Part shown: piece after piece, positions 6,227 through 12,434 of the stretch | Numbering within the stretch: position 1 is the first letter of the stretch | How the letters are laid out: each line of letters starts with the position of its first letter | Source: Oceanicaulis sp. | Lineage (GTDB): Bacteria > Pseudomonadota > Alphaproteobacteria > Caulobacterales > Maricaulaceae | DNA: 12,434 nucleotides | Assembly: GCA_007571185.1 (NCBI GenBank) | Contig: RKRX01000091.1 | Location: forward strand, 1 to 12,434 | Reading direction: 5' to 3' | Translations under genes and position numbers: made by a program | The notes under the pieces: model-generated | Databases searched by the model: none | The model's input: only the letters and a program-made list of their open reading frames with translations | What the model was told of the DNA's origin: nothing

Positions 6227-7819
6227 ATGACCACCGCCGCTGATGGTGCGCAATGGGCGCGCCGGCGCACTTATGCCATTATCTCCCACCCTGACGCTGG
6301 AAAGACCACGCTCACCGAAACGCTGCTTCTGGAAGCGGGCGCTATCCACCTGGCAGGAAGGGTGCGTGCCCGAGGGAAGAACCGACGAGCCCGGTCTGAC
6401 TGGATGAAGATCGAACGTGAGCGCGGGATTTCTGTGTCCGCCTCGGTCATGACCTATGGGTATCGTAATCTTCTGTTCAATCTGCTTGATACGCCCGGCC
6501 ATGAGGATTTCTCCGAAGACACCTATCGAACGCTGACGGCTGCGGACTGTGCGATTATGGTGCTGGATGCGGCCAGGGGCGTGGAACCACGCACCCTCAA
6601 ACTTGTGGAAATCTGCCGTCTACGCGACATTCCCATCATCACTTTCATCAACAAGTTCGACCGTGAAGCGATGGAGCCGTCCGAACTGCTTGATGATATC
6701 CAGGAAAAGTTGGCGCTTGATGTCGCACCAATGCAATGGCCGTGCGGGTCGGGCAACCGTTTCAGGGGTGTGGCCGATTTCAGAACCAATGAATTTGTAC
6801 TTTACAAACACCCTGACGACACCGGGGTAACCGGGTCTGGGCGCGTGAGCCTGAAAGGCGACGCTATCGCTGCCGTGCTAAGCGAGGAAGAGGTAGCCGA
6901 AGTGACCGAGGGCGTGGAAGTGGCTCGCGAACTTTTACCCGGGTTCAATCGCCAGAGTTTCGAGGAAGGCCATCTCAGCCCGGTCTATTTTGGATCGGCC
7001 CTGCGCCGGTTTGGCGTGTATGAACTGCTCAACGCGCTGGCCGACTATGCACCTGATCCACAGAGCCAGCCTGTAGCCAAGGGCCCGCGTGACACCCTGG
7101 AGCCTGGCGATAAGGAAGTGACCGGCTTTGTGTTTAAAATGCAGGCGAATATGGATCCCAATCATCGTGATCGGGTGGCTTTTGTGCGTCTAAGTTCGGG
7201 GCGGTTCAAGCGAGGGATGAGGCTCAGAACCGAAGCAGGCAAGATCATTTCGGTGCACAACCCCATCCTGTTTTTCGCCTCTGATCGAGAAATCGCCGAT
7301 GAAGCCTTTGCAGGCGATGTGATAGGCGTGCCCAATCACGGCATTTTACGAGTGGGAAATACTCTCTCGGAAAGTGGCGCATGGAGGGTGGCGGGCATTC
7401 CCAACTTTGCTCCCGAGATACTGCGTCGAGCGCGCCTGAAGGATCCGCTCAAGGCCAAACATCTTAAAAGGGCGCTGAAGTCGCTGGCTGAGGAAGGAGT
7501 CACTCAACTCTTCCGCCTACAGGCGGGTGGGGAGTTCATCGTCGGAGCGGTAGGTGCGCTACAGATTGATGTGATGGTTCAGCGCATGGTCGATGAATAC
7601 GGTATTGAAGTAGAGTTTGAGATCAGTCCCTATGGTGCTGCACGCTGGATTTCGGGTCTGGATGCAGACATTCAGGCTTTTATCGACCGACATAGGACCG
7701 CCATTGCTGAAGATATTGATGGTGATCCGGTTTTTATGGCGAAATCGGCCTGGGAAGTGGGCTATTTTCAGGAAAAATTCACCGACATCGACTTTGACGT
7801 TATCAAGGAGCGTCTCTGA
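6227..7819 (+). CDS. prfC: Peptide chain release factor 3 (RF3)
   Basis: RF3 is the translational GTPase that removes RF1/RF2 from the ribosome after termination. The product has 530 residues, essentially the length of E. coli RF3. Visible motifs are the P-loop SHPDAGKTT (20-28), switch I RERGISVSASVM (64-75), DTPGHEDFSEDTYR (88-101, G3), NKFDRE (142-147, G4), the domain II signature ANMDPNHRDRVAF, and the domain III stretches IPNFAPEILRRARLKDPLK and FIVGAVGALQIDV. The frame is open upstream to 6140, but the ATG at 6227 has AGGA 8 bases ahead (6216-6219) and gives the normal N-terminus. Its TGA shares a base with the ATG of the mechanosensitive channel gene (TGATG), implying coupled translation. 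The protein looks intact and conserved. Confidence 0.97.
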   Translation: MTTAADGAQWARRRTYAIISHPDAGKTTLTETLLLEAGAIHLAGRVRARGKNRRARSDWMKIERERGISVSASVMTYGYRNLLFNLLDTPGHEDFSEDTYRTLTAADCAIMVLDAARGVEPRTLKLVEICRLRDIPIITFINKFDREAMEPSELLDDIQEKLALDVAPMQWPCGSGNRFRGVADFRTNEFVLYKHPDDTGVTGSGRVSLKGDAIAAVLSEEEVAEVTEGVEVARELLPGFNRQSFEEGHLSPVYFGSALRRFGVYELLNALADYAPDPQSQPVAKGPRDTLEPGDKEVTGFVFKMQANMDPNHRDRVAFVRLSSGRFKRGMRLRTEAGKIISVHNPILFFASDREIADEAFAGDVIGVPNHGILRVGNTLSESGAWRVAGIPNFAPEILRRARLKDPLKAKHLKRALKSLAEEGVTQLFRLQAGGEFIVGAVGALQIDVMVQRMVDEYGIEVEFEISPYGAARWISGLDADIQAFIDRHRTAIAEDIDGDPVFMAKSAWEVGYFQEKFTDIDFDVIKERL

Positions 7820-9051
7820 TGAGCGCCTCAAACGTGATGAACCAGTTGCAAACCCATGCGAAGGATTTCTGGGTAATCGTGGAGCAGGTTTGGGGCGCCA
7901 GTTTTCTGGGCTTCAACATGGGAGCAGGACTCAGCGCCATCGGCGTTCTGGTGGTTTCCATCATCTTTCGTGATCTGTTCTCGACTCTGGTTATCAGATG
8001 GTTCAGAGCTAGGGTGGAGCGGACCGAGACCGAGATTGACGATAAGCTGCTCGACGCGCTGGCGGGACCGATTAAAACTCTTCCAGTGATTGTCGGGATA
8101 TACATCGCAGTGTCCCTGCTTGGACTCCGCGATCCCGGCGCGGTGGTGGCCGGCGATAATGTCGTTGCGACAGCTATAATTTTCGCGCTGTTTTGGGCGT
8201 TGCATAACGCAGTGGACCCAGTGGCGCATCTGGTCGGGCCACTACGCCGCTCGCTCAATCCAGTGATGGTCGAATGGCTGGTTAAGGCCCTTCGCATCCT
8301 GTTCATCATTATCGGTTTCGCCTCGATCCTGCAGACTTGGGGGATTCCCGTAGCACCGGTTATCGGCGGTCTGGGTCTTCTGGGGGTTGCGGTGGGTCTT
8401 GGCGCCCAGAACCTATTCAGGAATCTCATCGCGGGCATTTTGATTCTCACCGAGAAGCGCTTTGTGCCGGGGGAGTGGATCAAGGTGGAAGGCGTGGTCG
8501 AGGGTACGGTAGAGCAGATCAATTTTCGCTCAACTCTGGTGTGCCGGTTCGACAAGGGGCCGGTCTATGTGCCCAACGCCCAGTTGGCCGATCAGCCGGT
8601 GACGAATTTCTCACGCATGACCCACCGCCGGATCAAATGGATTATCGGGGTGGAGTACAAGACCAACACCAGGCAGCTGGCTTTCATCCGTGACAAGGTG
8701 CTCGACTGGATACTTAATCATCCTGAGTTTGCTAAACCGCCGGAGGTTTCCACATTTATGAGGGTGGACAGTTTCGGGCCATCCTCAATCGACTTTTTCC
8801 TCTATTGCTTCACCTTGACCACCGATTGGGGGGAGTGGCTGCGGATCAAGGAAGAACTGGCCTTTGCAATCAAGGGGATCGTCGAGGAAGCGGGGACCGG
8901 TTTCGCTTTCCCCTCAACCACCATCTACATGGATGATGGCGCAGAGGTGTTCACCCCGCCCAAAGTGGCGCATCATAAGCCCGAAGATACCGTGTTCCGG
9001 CGCGCACGCCTGGTGCTGGGTGAGGATGATGACGGCGAGGGCGGGCGTTGA
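7819..9051 (+). CDS. MscS-family mechanosensitive ion channel
   Basis: This 410-residue membrane channel belongs to the MscS family, which opens when membrane tension rises and releases solutes during osmotic downshock. Hydrophobic segments are seen at about 35-58, 87-102, 115-130 and 155-172. The pore helix region follows (about 178-210), with the Gly/Ala-rich sequence PVIGGLGLLGVAVGLGAQNL, then the conserved RNLIAGILILTEKRFVPGEWIKVEG and the beta domain with VYVPNAQLADQPVTNFSR. There are two more membrane segments than in E. coli MscS, and the acidic C-terminal tail (EDDDGEGG) is short. AAGGAG (7805-7810) lies 8 bases before the ATG, inside the end of prfC, and start and stop overlap at TGATG. 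The sodium channel gene follows after 68 bases on the same strand, so co-transcription of both channels is plausible. Confidence 0.94.
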   Translation: MSASNVMNQLQTHAKDFWVIVEQVWGASFLGFNMGAGLSAIGVLVVSIIFRDLFSTLVIRWFRARVERTETEIDDKLLDALAGPIKTLPVIVGIYIAVSLLGLRDPGAVVAGDNVVATAIIFALFWALHNAVDPVAHLVGPLRRSLNPVMVEWLVKALRILFIIIGFASILQTWGIPVAPVIGGLGLLGVAVGLGAQNLFRNLIAGILILTEKRFVPGEWIKVEGVVEGTVEQINFRSTLVCRFDKGPVYVPNAQLADQPVTNFSRMTHRRIKWIIGVEYKTNTRQLAFIRDKVLDWILNHPEFAKPPEVSTFMRVDSFGPSSIDFFLYCFTLTTDWGEWLRIKEELAFAIKGIVEEAGTGFAFPSTTIYMDDGAEVFTPPKVAHHKPEDTVFRRARLVLGEDDDGEGGR

Positions 9052-9119
9052 TGTCCCCAAAATGGCCACGCTTGCAGATGGATAACCGCGCCCGTTCGGG
9101 GTGAGAGAAGGCAGGACCA

Positions 9120-9989
9120 ATGAGTGATGTTCGGGCGGAGCATTCGACAGGCGCTTTGGCGCAGTTCCTCGACGGCGTCCTATTTCGCAACATCATCACC
9201 GTGTTGATCTTGGTCAATGCCGCGATTCTGGGCGCGATGACCTATGAGTTGCCGCCATCGATCCTTCACGGCCTTGAACTGGCGGACCAGATCATCATCG
9301 GGGTGTTTGTGGTCGAGATCGGGCTCAAGCTTTATGTCCAACGGTTCAGCTTTTTTCGTTCGGGTTGGAATTGGTTTGATTTTATCGTGGTGACCGCCTC
9401 GCTAATCCCGGCGGCTGGCGCCTTCACTGTGCTGCGGGCGTTGCGAGTTTTACGACTCTTCCGGTTGTTCTCGGTGATTCCACAAATGCGATCGGTGGTG
9501 GAGGCGTTGGCGCACGCTATTCCGGGCATGGGCGCGATCATGCTGGTGCTGGGCGTGATCTTCTATGTGGCGTCCGTGGTGGGAGTAAAATTGTTTTCGG
9601 GAACCCATCCTGAATTCTTCGATGATCTGGGTGGATCCGCCTATACTCTATTCCAGGTGATGACCCTGGAAAGCTGGTCCATGGGCGTGGCGCGACCGGT
9701 GATTGCGGAACACCCCTATGCGTGGATTTTCTTTGTCTGTTTTATCGTCGCCACCAGTTTCGCGGTCTTGAACCTGTTCATCGCAGTGATCGTGGACTCC
9801 ATGCAGTCCAAGCATTTTGATGCGGAGATTGAGCGACAAGCCGAAGCGCATGACGAACGCGAAGTGTTGATCCACGAGGTCAGAGCATTACGCTCGGAAC
9901 TGGCGGCGCTATCGACGGTGATGGCGTCCAGTGATCAGCCCTCAGTCCCGTCTCGCAAGAGCTCTGATCCGGTGGACAATTTTGAATAA
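9120..9989 (+). CDS. Single-domain voltage-gated sodium channel (NaChBac/NavAb type)
   Basis: The 289-residue product has the full plan of a bacterial voltage-gated sodium channel subunit, which works as a homotetramer in the inner membrane. S1-S3 lie at about 23-43, 56-74 and 84-98. S4 (about 102-118, VLRALRVLRLFRLF) has four arginines spaced by three: R106, R109, R112 and R115. S5 lies at about 135-158. The selectivity filter is TLESWSM (182-188), identical to the NavAb filter as I recall it, and indicates sodium selectivity through E184. S6 (about 201-228) ends NLFIAVIVDSMQ, and a charged helical tail (about 230-268) fits the C-terminal coiled coil. The purine-rich stretch GAGAGAAGGCAGG precedes the ATG. 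The upstream neighbour is an MscS channel. Such channels are known to affect motility, pH response and chemotaxis in alkaliphilic Bacillus; the role here is inferred only. Confidence 0.95.
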   Translation: MSDVRAEHSTGALAQFLDGVLFRNIITVLILVNAAILGAMTYELPPSILHGLELADQIIIGVFVVEIGLKLYVQRFSFFRSGWNWFDFIVVTASLIPAAGAFTVLRALRVLRLFRLFSVIPQMRSVVEALAHAIPGMGAIMLVLGVIFYVASVVGVKLFSGTHPEFFDDLGGSAYTLFQVMTLESWSMGVARPVIAEHPYAWIFFVCFIVATSFAVLNLFIAVIVDSMQSKHFDAEIERQAEAHDEREVLIHEVRALRSELAALSTVMASSDQPSVPSRKSSDPVDNFE

Positions 9990-10316
9990 AAAGCCCGCCA
10001 GCGCCTCTCTCCCAACCAAAGGCGCCTCATGATTGTTCAAACCGTCCCGGTAAAAGGCTATCTACAGATGCATGACCAAAACATATGGATCTTTAGAACC
10101 GAAAGAGCGTCTGCCTGAGTACGTGCTTCTGAGCTTTCCCGGTTCAGATCGCAATCTCGGTCTGATCACTGGTGCGTCTGAAATCCGGGCGCTTCTCCTT
10201 GACCGAATCTGTGCCCAGCTCCGATCAATCTTGACGCCATCTCACGTGGCGTATCGCCAAGAGTGCTTCGCCATACCCGCCAACAACCTCTCTCTGACTT
10301 TCCGCAAGGTTGCCTG
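9990..10316. other. Intergenic region before ccmI with small inverted repeats
   Basis: No gene is confidently visible in these 327 bases; a doubtful 81-residue ORF is listed separately. Just after the sodium channel stop, GCGCCT (10001-10006) and AGGCGC (10020-10025) form an inverted repeat around 13 bases. On the minus strand this is followed, 11 bases later, by a run of T (complement of 9987-9992), so it is a poor terminator in either direction. ACGCCA (10234-10239) and TGGCGT (10247-10252) form a second inverted repeat with a 7-base spacer about 65 bases before ccmI. I see no convincing promoter: TTGTTC at 10033 and CTATCT at 10058 are spaced 19 bases apart, which is too wide to trust. Confidence 0.4.
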
Positions 10317-10317
10317 A
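10072..10317 (+). CDS. Doubtful small ORF ending in the ccmI start codon
   Basis: This 81-residue reading frame shows no family I recognise, no signal peptide and no membrane segment. Its TGA (10315-10317) overlaps the ccmI ATG as TGATG, the same junction type seen at prfC/mscS and ccmE/ccmF. Against it, the ATG at 10072 has no good ribosome binding site and third-position GC looks lower than in the neighbouring genes. It may be a real upstream coupled gene, a degraded one, or chance. Confidence 0.2.
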   Translation: MTKTYGSLEPKERLPEYVLLSFPGSDRNLGLITGASEIRALLLDRICAQLRSILTPSHVAYRQECFAIPANNLSLTFRKVA

Positions 10318-11234
10318 TGATTGTACTGGTTCTGGTTTGTGCATTGGTTGCGGGGCTTGCTGCACTTCGCATCGCTGCTCCTTATGCCCAGCGCGAGCTG
10401 GGTCGGGGTGGCGCACTGGCCGCCATGGGATTGGTGGTTGTGGTGTTTTGGGGTGCTATGAGCGTTTACCTAGTCAACGGTCAGCCAGAAGCCCCTGGCG
10501 CGCCCCATGCCGAGGTAGTCGCGCGTCTCGCCGGGATTGATCCTGTCCTCCTGACCCCGCTCGAGCTGGAGGAACGTCTGCGAGCGAATCTGCGGGAAAA
10601 CCCCGACAATGTCGAAGCGTTGACTCTTCTTGGCCGCTTCCTGTCTCATACCGGACGTGAATTGGAAGCCGTCAGCCTGTTTGAGCAAGCTTTGTGGTTG
10701 CGTAGGGATCCGCGTGTCCTGTCTGATCTGGGGCAATCTCTGGTAGTGCTTAATCAAGGGCAGGTCACACAAGAGGCTGAGCGCGCTTTTACAGCGGCCT
10801 ACGGTCTTGATCCATCCATGCCTGAGCCAGCCTTCTTTTTGGGAACGGCCTATTATGAACGAGGCGACCGTCGCCAGGCGGCAAAGATATGGTCGGACAT
10901 CATTGGACGCTTGAACGAAGATGATCCCTTCCGGTCGGCCATTGTGGCGCGGGCGGTGGATATGCTGTCGCGCCCTCCCGGTGGTTCGGATGATGTGGCG
11001 CTCGAGGACATCGAAGAATCCATGGTGGACGTGCTACAGACCCACCTTGAGAAAGACCCCGGAGATCTCTCGGGGTGGTTGGTTTTGGCGCGCGTGCGTA
11101 TGGTGCGGGGCGAGACCGAAGCAGGCTTGCACACGCTGGGTCAGGCCCGGATGCGTTTTGACAAAGACGCGGGGGCGCTGGCGCTGATCGACGCCATGCA
11201 GATCACTGTGAAGGTACGGGAGAATGACGCGTGA
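10317..11234 (+). CDS. ccmI: Cytochrome c biogenesis protein CcmI (CycH)
   Basis: CcmI is the apocytochrome c chaperone of maturation system I. It holds the unfolded cytochrome C-terminus for haem ligation by CcmF/CcmH. The 305-residue product starts with two membrane helices (about 1-20 and 31-52) around a short cytoplasmic loop, followed by the family motif YLVNGQPEAPGAPH (51-64) and a TPR-rich periplasmic part. The TPRs are visible in NVEALTLLGRFLSHTGRELEAVSLFEQAL-type helical pairs (about 95-180) and further helices to the end. The frame extends upstream to 10263, but the ATG at 10317 has AAGG 7 bases ahead and begins directly with the hydrophobic helix. Its stop overlaps the GTG of ccmE by four bases (GTGA). 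Order ccmI-ccmE-ccmF matches the alphaproteobacterial cycHJK arrangement. Confidence 0.92.
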   Translation: MIVLVLVCALVAGLAALRIAAPYAQRELGRGGALAAMGLVVVVFWGAMSVYLVNGQPEAPGAPHAEVVARLAGIDPVLLTPLELEERLRANLRENPDNVEALTLLGRFLSHTGRELEAVSLFEQALWLRRDPRVLSDLGQSLVVLNQGQVTQEAERAFTAAYGLDPSMPEPAFFLGTAYYERGDRRQAAKIWSDIIGRLNEDDPFRSAIVARAVDMLSRPPGGSDDVALEDIEESMVDVLQTHLEKDPGDLSGWLVLARVRMVRGETEAGLHTLGQARMRFDKDAGALALIDAMQITVKVRENDA

Positions 11235-11737
11235 GAAATGTTAAACGCCGTCTCTGGATTACACTGGCTGCTGCGGGTATTCTGGCGAGCGCGGGTGTTC
11301 TGGCTGCGACAGCCATGCGAAGCACTCTGGTTTTCTTCTACTCGCCTGCTATGGTGGCGGAAACTCCCCCTGTTCCAGGCCAGCGCGTTCGTGTGGGTGG
11401 TCTGGTCGTTACAGGGTCGGTCGAGCGTCCCGCTGTGGGGGGCGTCCGTTTCGTCGTGACTGACGGTGGCGGTGAAATTCGCGTCATCCATCGGGGTTCG
11501 CTGCCGGATTTGTTCCGGGAAGGTCAGGGTATTGTGGCGGAAGGCCGGTTCGATGAGGCGGGCCTGTTCATCACAGACACTGTGCTGGCCAAGCATGATG
11601 AAACCTATATGCCGCCCGAAGTGGCCCAAGCGCTGCAGGAAAGCGGACTCTGGCATGAGAATGACGATCATTCAGGCTATGGTCAGGTCAGGTGTGGCTC
11701 TGATGGCTGCGACCGATCCGTCGGAGATGGCGGCTGA
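11231..11737 (+). CDS. ccmE: Cytochrome c maturation haem chaperone CcmE (CycJ)
   Basis: CcmE is a membrane-anchored periplasmic protein that binds haem covalently through a histidine and passes it to CcmF. The 168-residue product has a basic N-terminus (MRNVKRR), one membrane helix (about 8-28), an OB-fold beta domain (VRVGGLVVTGSV, GGVRFVVTDGG, IVAEGRF) and the haem-binding motif LAKHDETYMPPEV (119-131) with H122 as the expected haem attachment site and Y126 as the likely axial ligand. The GTG at 11231 overlaps the ccmI stop (GTGA) and has GGGAGA (11218-11223) 7 bases ahead. Its TGA overlaps the ccmF ATG as TGATG. The C-terminal tail after about 140 is hydrophilic and contains RCGSDGC, two cysteines four apart and unusual for this variable region. 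Confidence 0.94.
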   Translation: MRNVKRRLWITLAAAGILASAGVLAATAMRSTLVFFYSPAMVAETPPVPGQRVRVGGLVVTGSVERPAVGGVRFVVTDGGGEIRVIHRGSLPDLFREGQGIVAEGRFDEAGLFITDTVLAKHDETYMPPEVAQALQESGLWHENDDHSGYGQVRCGSDGCDRSVGDGG

Positions 11738-12434
11738 TGATCGCTGAAATCGGTCATTTCATGATTGCGCTGGCCTTGATGGCCAGTCTGGTGCAGATGG
11801 TCATGGCTTGGCGCGGTGCTGATCAGGGGGGGCGTGGTCCGGCCGTCAAGGTGGGCGGCGCTGCCGCCGAGATCGCAGTGCTGGCTTCTGCAGCTGCGAT
11901 GATCTTGCTGATCGTCAGCTTCCTGCGCTCAGATTTCTCGGTCGCCTATGTGGTGACGAACTCGCATGTTGATAAGCCTCTCGCTTACAAGATCGCCGCT
12001 AGCTGGGGCGGTCATGAAGGTTCCATGTTGTTGTGGTGTTTCCTTCTGGCCCTGTTCGGTTATGGCCTGGCCAAGCTTGGCCCGAACCCTCCAGACCTAC
12101 GCTCGCGTGCGGTAAGCTTTCAGGCGCTCTTGCAAGCCCTGTTCTTCGCTTTTCTAGTTTTCGCATCGAATCCGTTCGCCCGGATGTCGCCTGCGCCTCT
12201 GCAGGGATCTGAACTGAATCCTATCCTTCAGGATCCTGCGCTTATCATGCATCCGCCCATGCTTTATGTGGGCTATGTGGGGTTATCGACGGCGTTTGCT
12301 ATTGCGGCGGCAGGCTTGGTGCAGAAAACACCCGGTCGCGTTCTAGCAGCCGCGTTACGACCCTGGGCGCTGGGCGCCTGGACGAGCCTGACCGCAGGCA
12401 TCGCGTTGGGCGCGTGGTGGGCCTATTACGAGCT
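11737..12434 (+). CDS. ccmF: Cytochrome c haem lyase subunit CcmF (CycK), 3' partial
   Basis: CcmF is the large polytopic membrane protein that ligates haem to apocytochrome c. About 232 of its usual 640-660 residues are inside the window. It starts MIAEIGHF and continues through several hydrophobic helices. It shows WGGHEGSMLLW (the tryptophan-rich WWD-superfamily start), NPILQDPALIMHPPMLYVGYVG (family haem-region motif with a conserved histidine) and ends in GAWWAYYE just before the WWD core, cut by the window edge at 12434. The ATG at 11737 overlaps the ccmE stop (TGATG); GGAG at 11723-11726 lies 10 bases ahead. In cycHJKL-type operons ccmH (cycL) usually follows, beyond this window. Confidence 0.96.
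   Translation, partial: MIAEIGHFMIALALMASLVQMVMAWRGADQGGRGPAVKVGGAAAEIAVLASAAAMILLIVSFLRSDFSVAYVVTNSHVDKPLAYKIAASWGGHEGSMLLWCFLLALFGYGLAKLGPNPPDLRSRAVSFQALLQALFFAFLVFASNPFARMSPAPLQGSELNPILQDPALIMHPPMLYVGYVGLSTAFAIAAAGLVQKTPGRVLAAALRPWALGAWTSLTAGIALGAWWAYYE

Noticed and set aside
7803..8555. Minus-strand open frame of 250 codons opposite the MscS gene
   Set aside because: The translation is rich in Ser, Thr, Pro and Arg without any motif, as expected of the complement of a hydrophobic membrane protein gene.
10001..10025. Terminator after the sodium channel gene
   Set aside because: The GCGCCT/AGGCGC stem is only six base pairs with a 13-base loop and no T run follows on the plus strand.
1..12434. 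CRISPR array, tRNA or rRNA genes, prophage or defence-island genes
   Set aside because: No regularly spaced repeats, no tRNA cloverleaf that I could recognise and no phage or defence protein motifs were found on either strand.

Overview
The window most likely comes from an alphaproteobacterial chromosome of moderately high GC content. A marine member of the Maricaulales/Hyphomonadaceae type would fit, but the exact taxon is inference. The support is a DUF1491 gene (a family I know from Alphaproteobacteria), a polyprenyl synthetase / TrmN6-like methyltransferase / S49 peptidase neighbourhood, a ccmI-ccmE-ccmF (cycHJK) cluster, and a NaChBac-type sodium channel, which is common in marine and alkaliphilic bacteria.

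Left part (1-4839): a 5'-truncated WecA/WbpL-type polyprenyl-phosphate sugar-phosphate transferase (+) converges on an M14 carboxypeptidase (-), their stop codons overlapping within CTAG. Upstream of the carboxypeptidase on the same strand is a long-chain polyprenyl diphosphate synthase, probably for the ubiquinone side chain. Its first aspartate-rich motif reads DDVTN instead of DDxxD. Diverging from it (+) are a 35-codon ORF that may be a shortened DUF2007-like gene, a TrmN6-like tRNA methyltransferase whose GTG start overlaps that ORF's stop, and a one-domain S49 (SohB/SppA-like) membrane protease.

Middle (4840-6226): a degenerate region holding a frameshifted and internally deleted IS30-family transposase remnant (-), then an intact DUF1491 gene (+), then a leader with a strong hairpin before prfC.

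Right part (6227-12434), all on +: prfC (release factor 3) overlaps an MscS-type mechanosensitive channel gene at TGATG, and a one-domain voltage-gated sodium channel (filter TLESWSM, four S4 arginines) follows after 68 bases. A 327-base gap with one doubtful ORF precedes the tightly overlapping ccmI, ccmE and partial ccmF genes of cytochrome c maturation system I, which run off the right edge.

Most of the window is ordinary chromosomal housekeeping. I found no clear new multi-gene system. The best leads are the altered DDxxD motif, the RF3/MscS/Nav gene cluster and the short overlapping ORFs.
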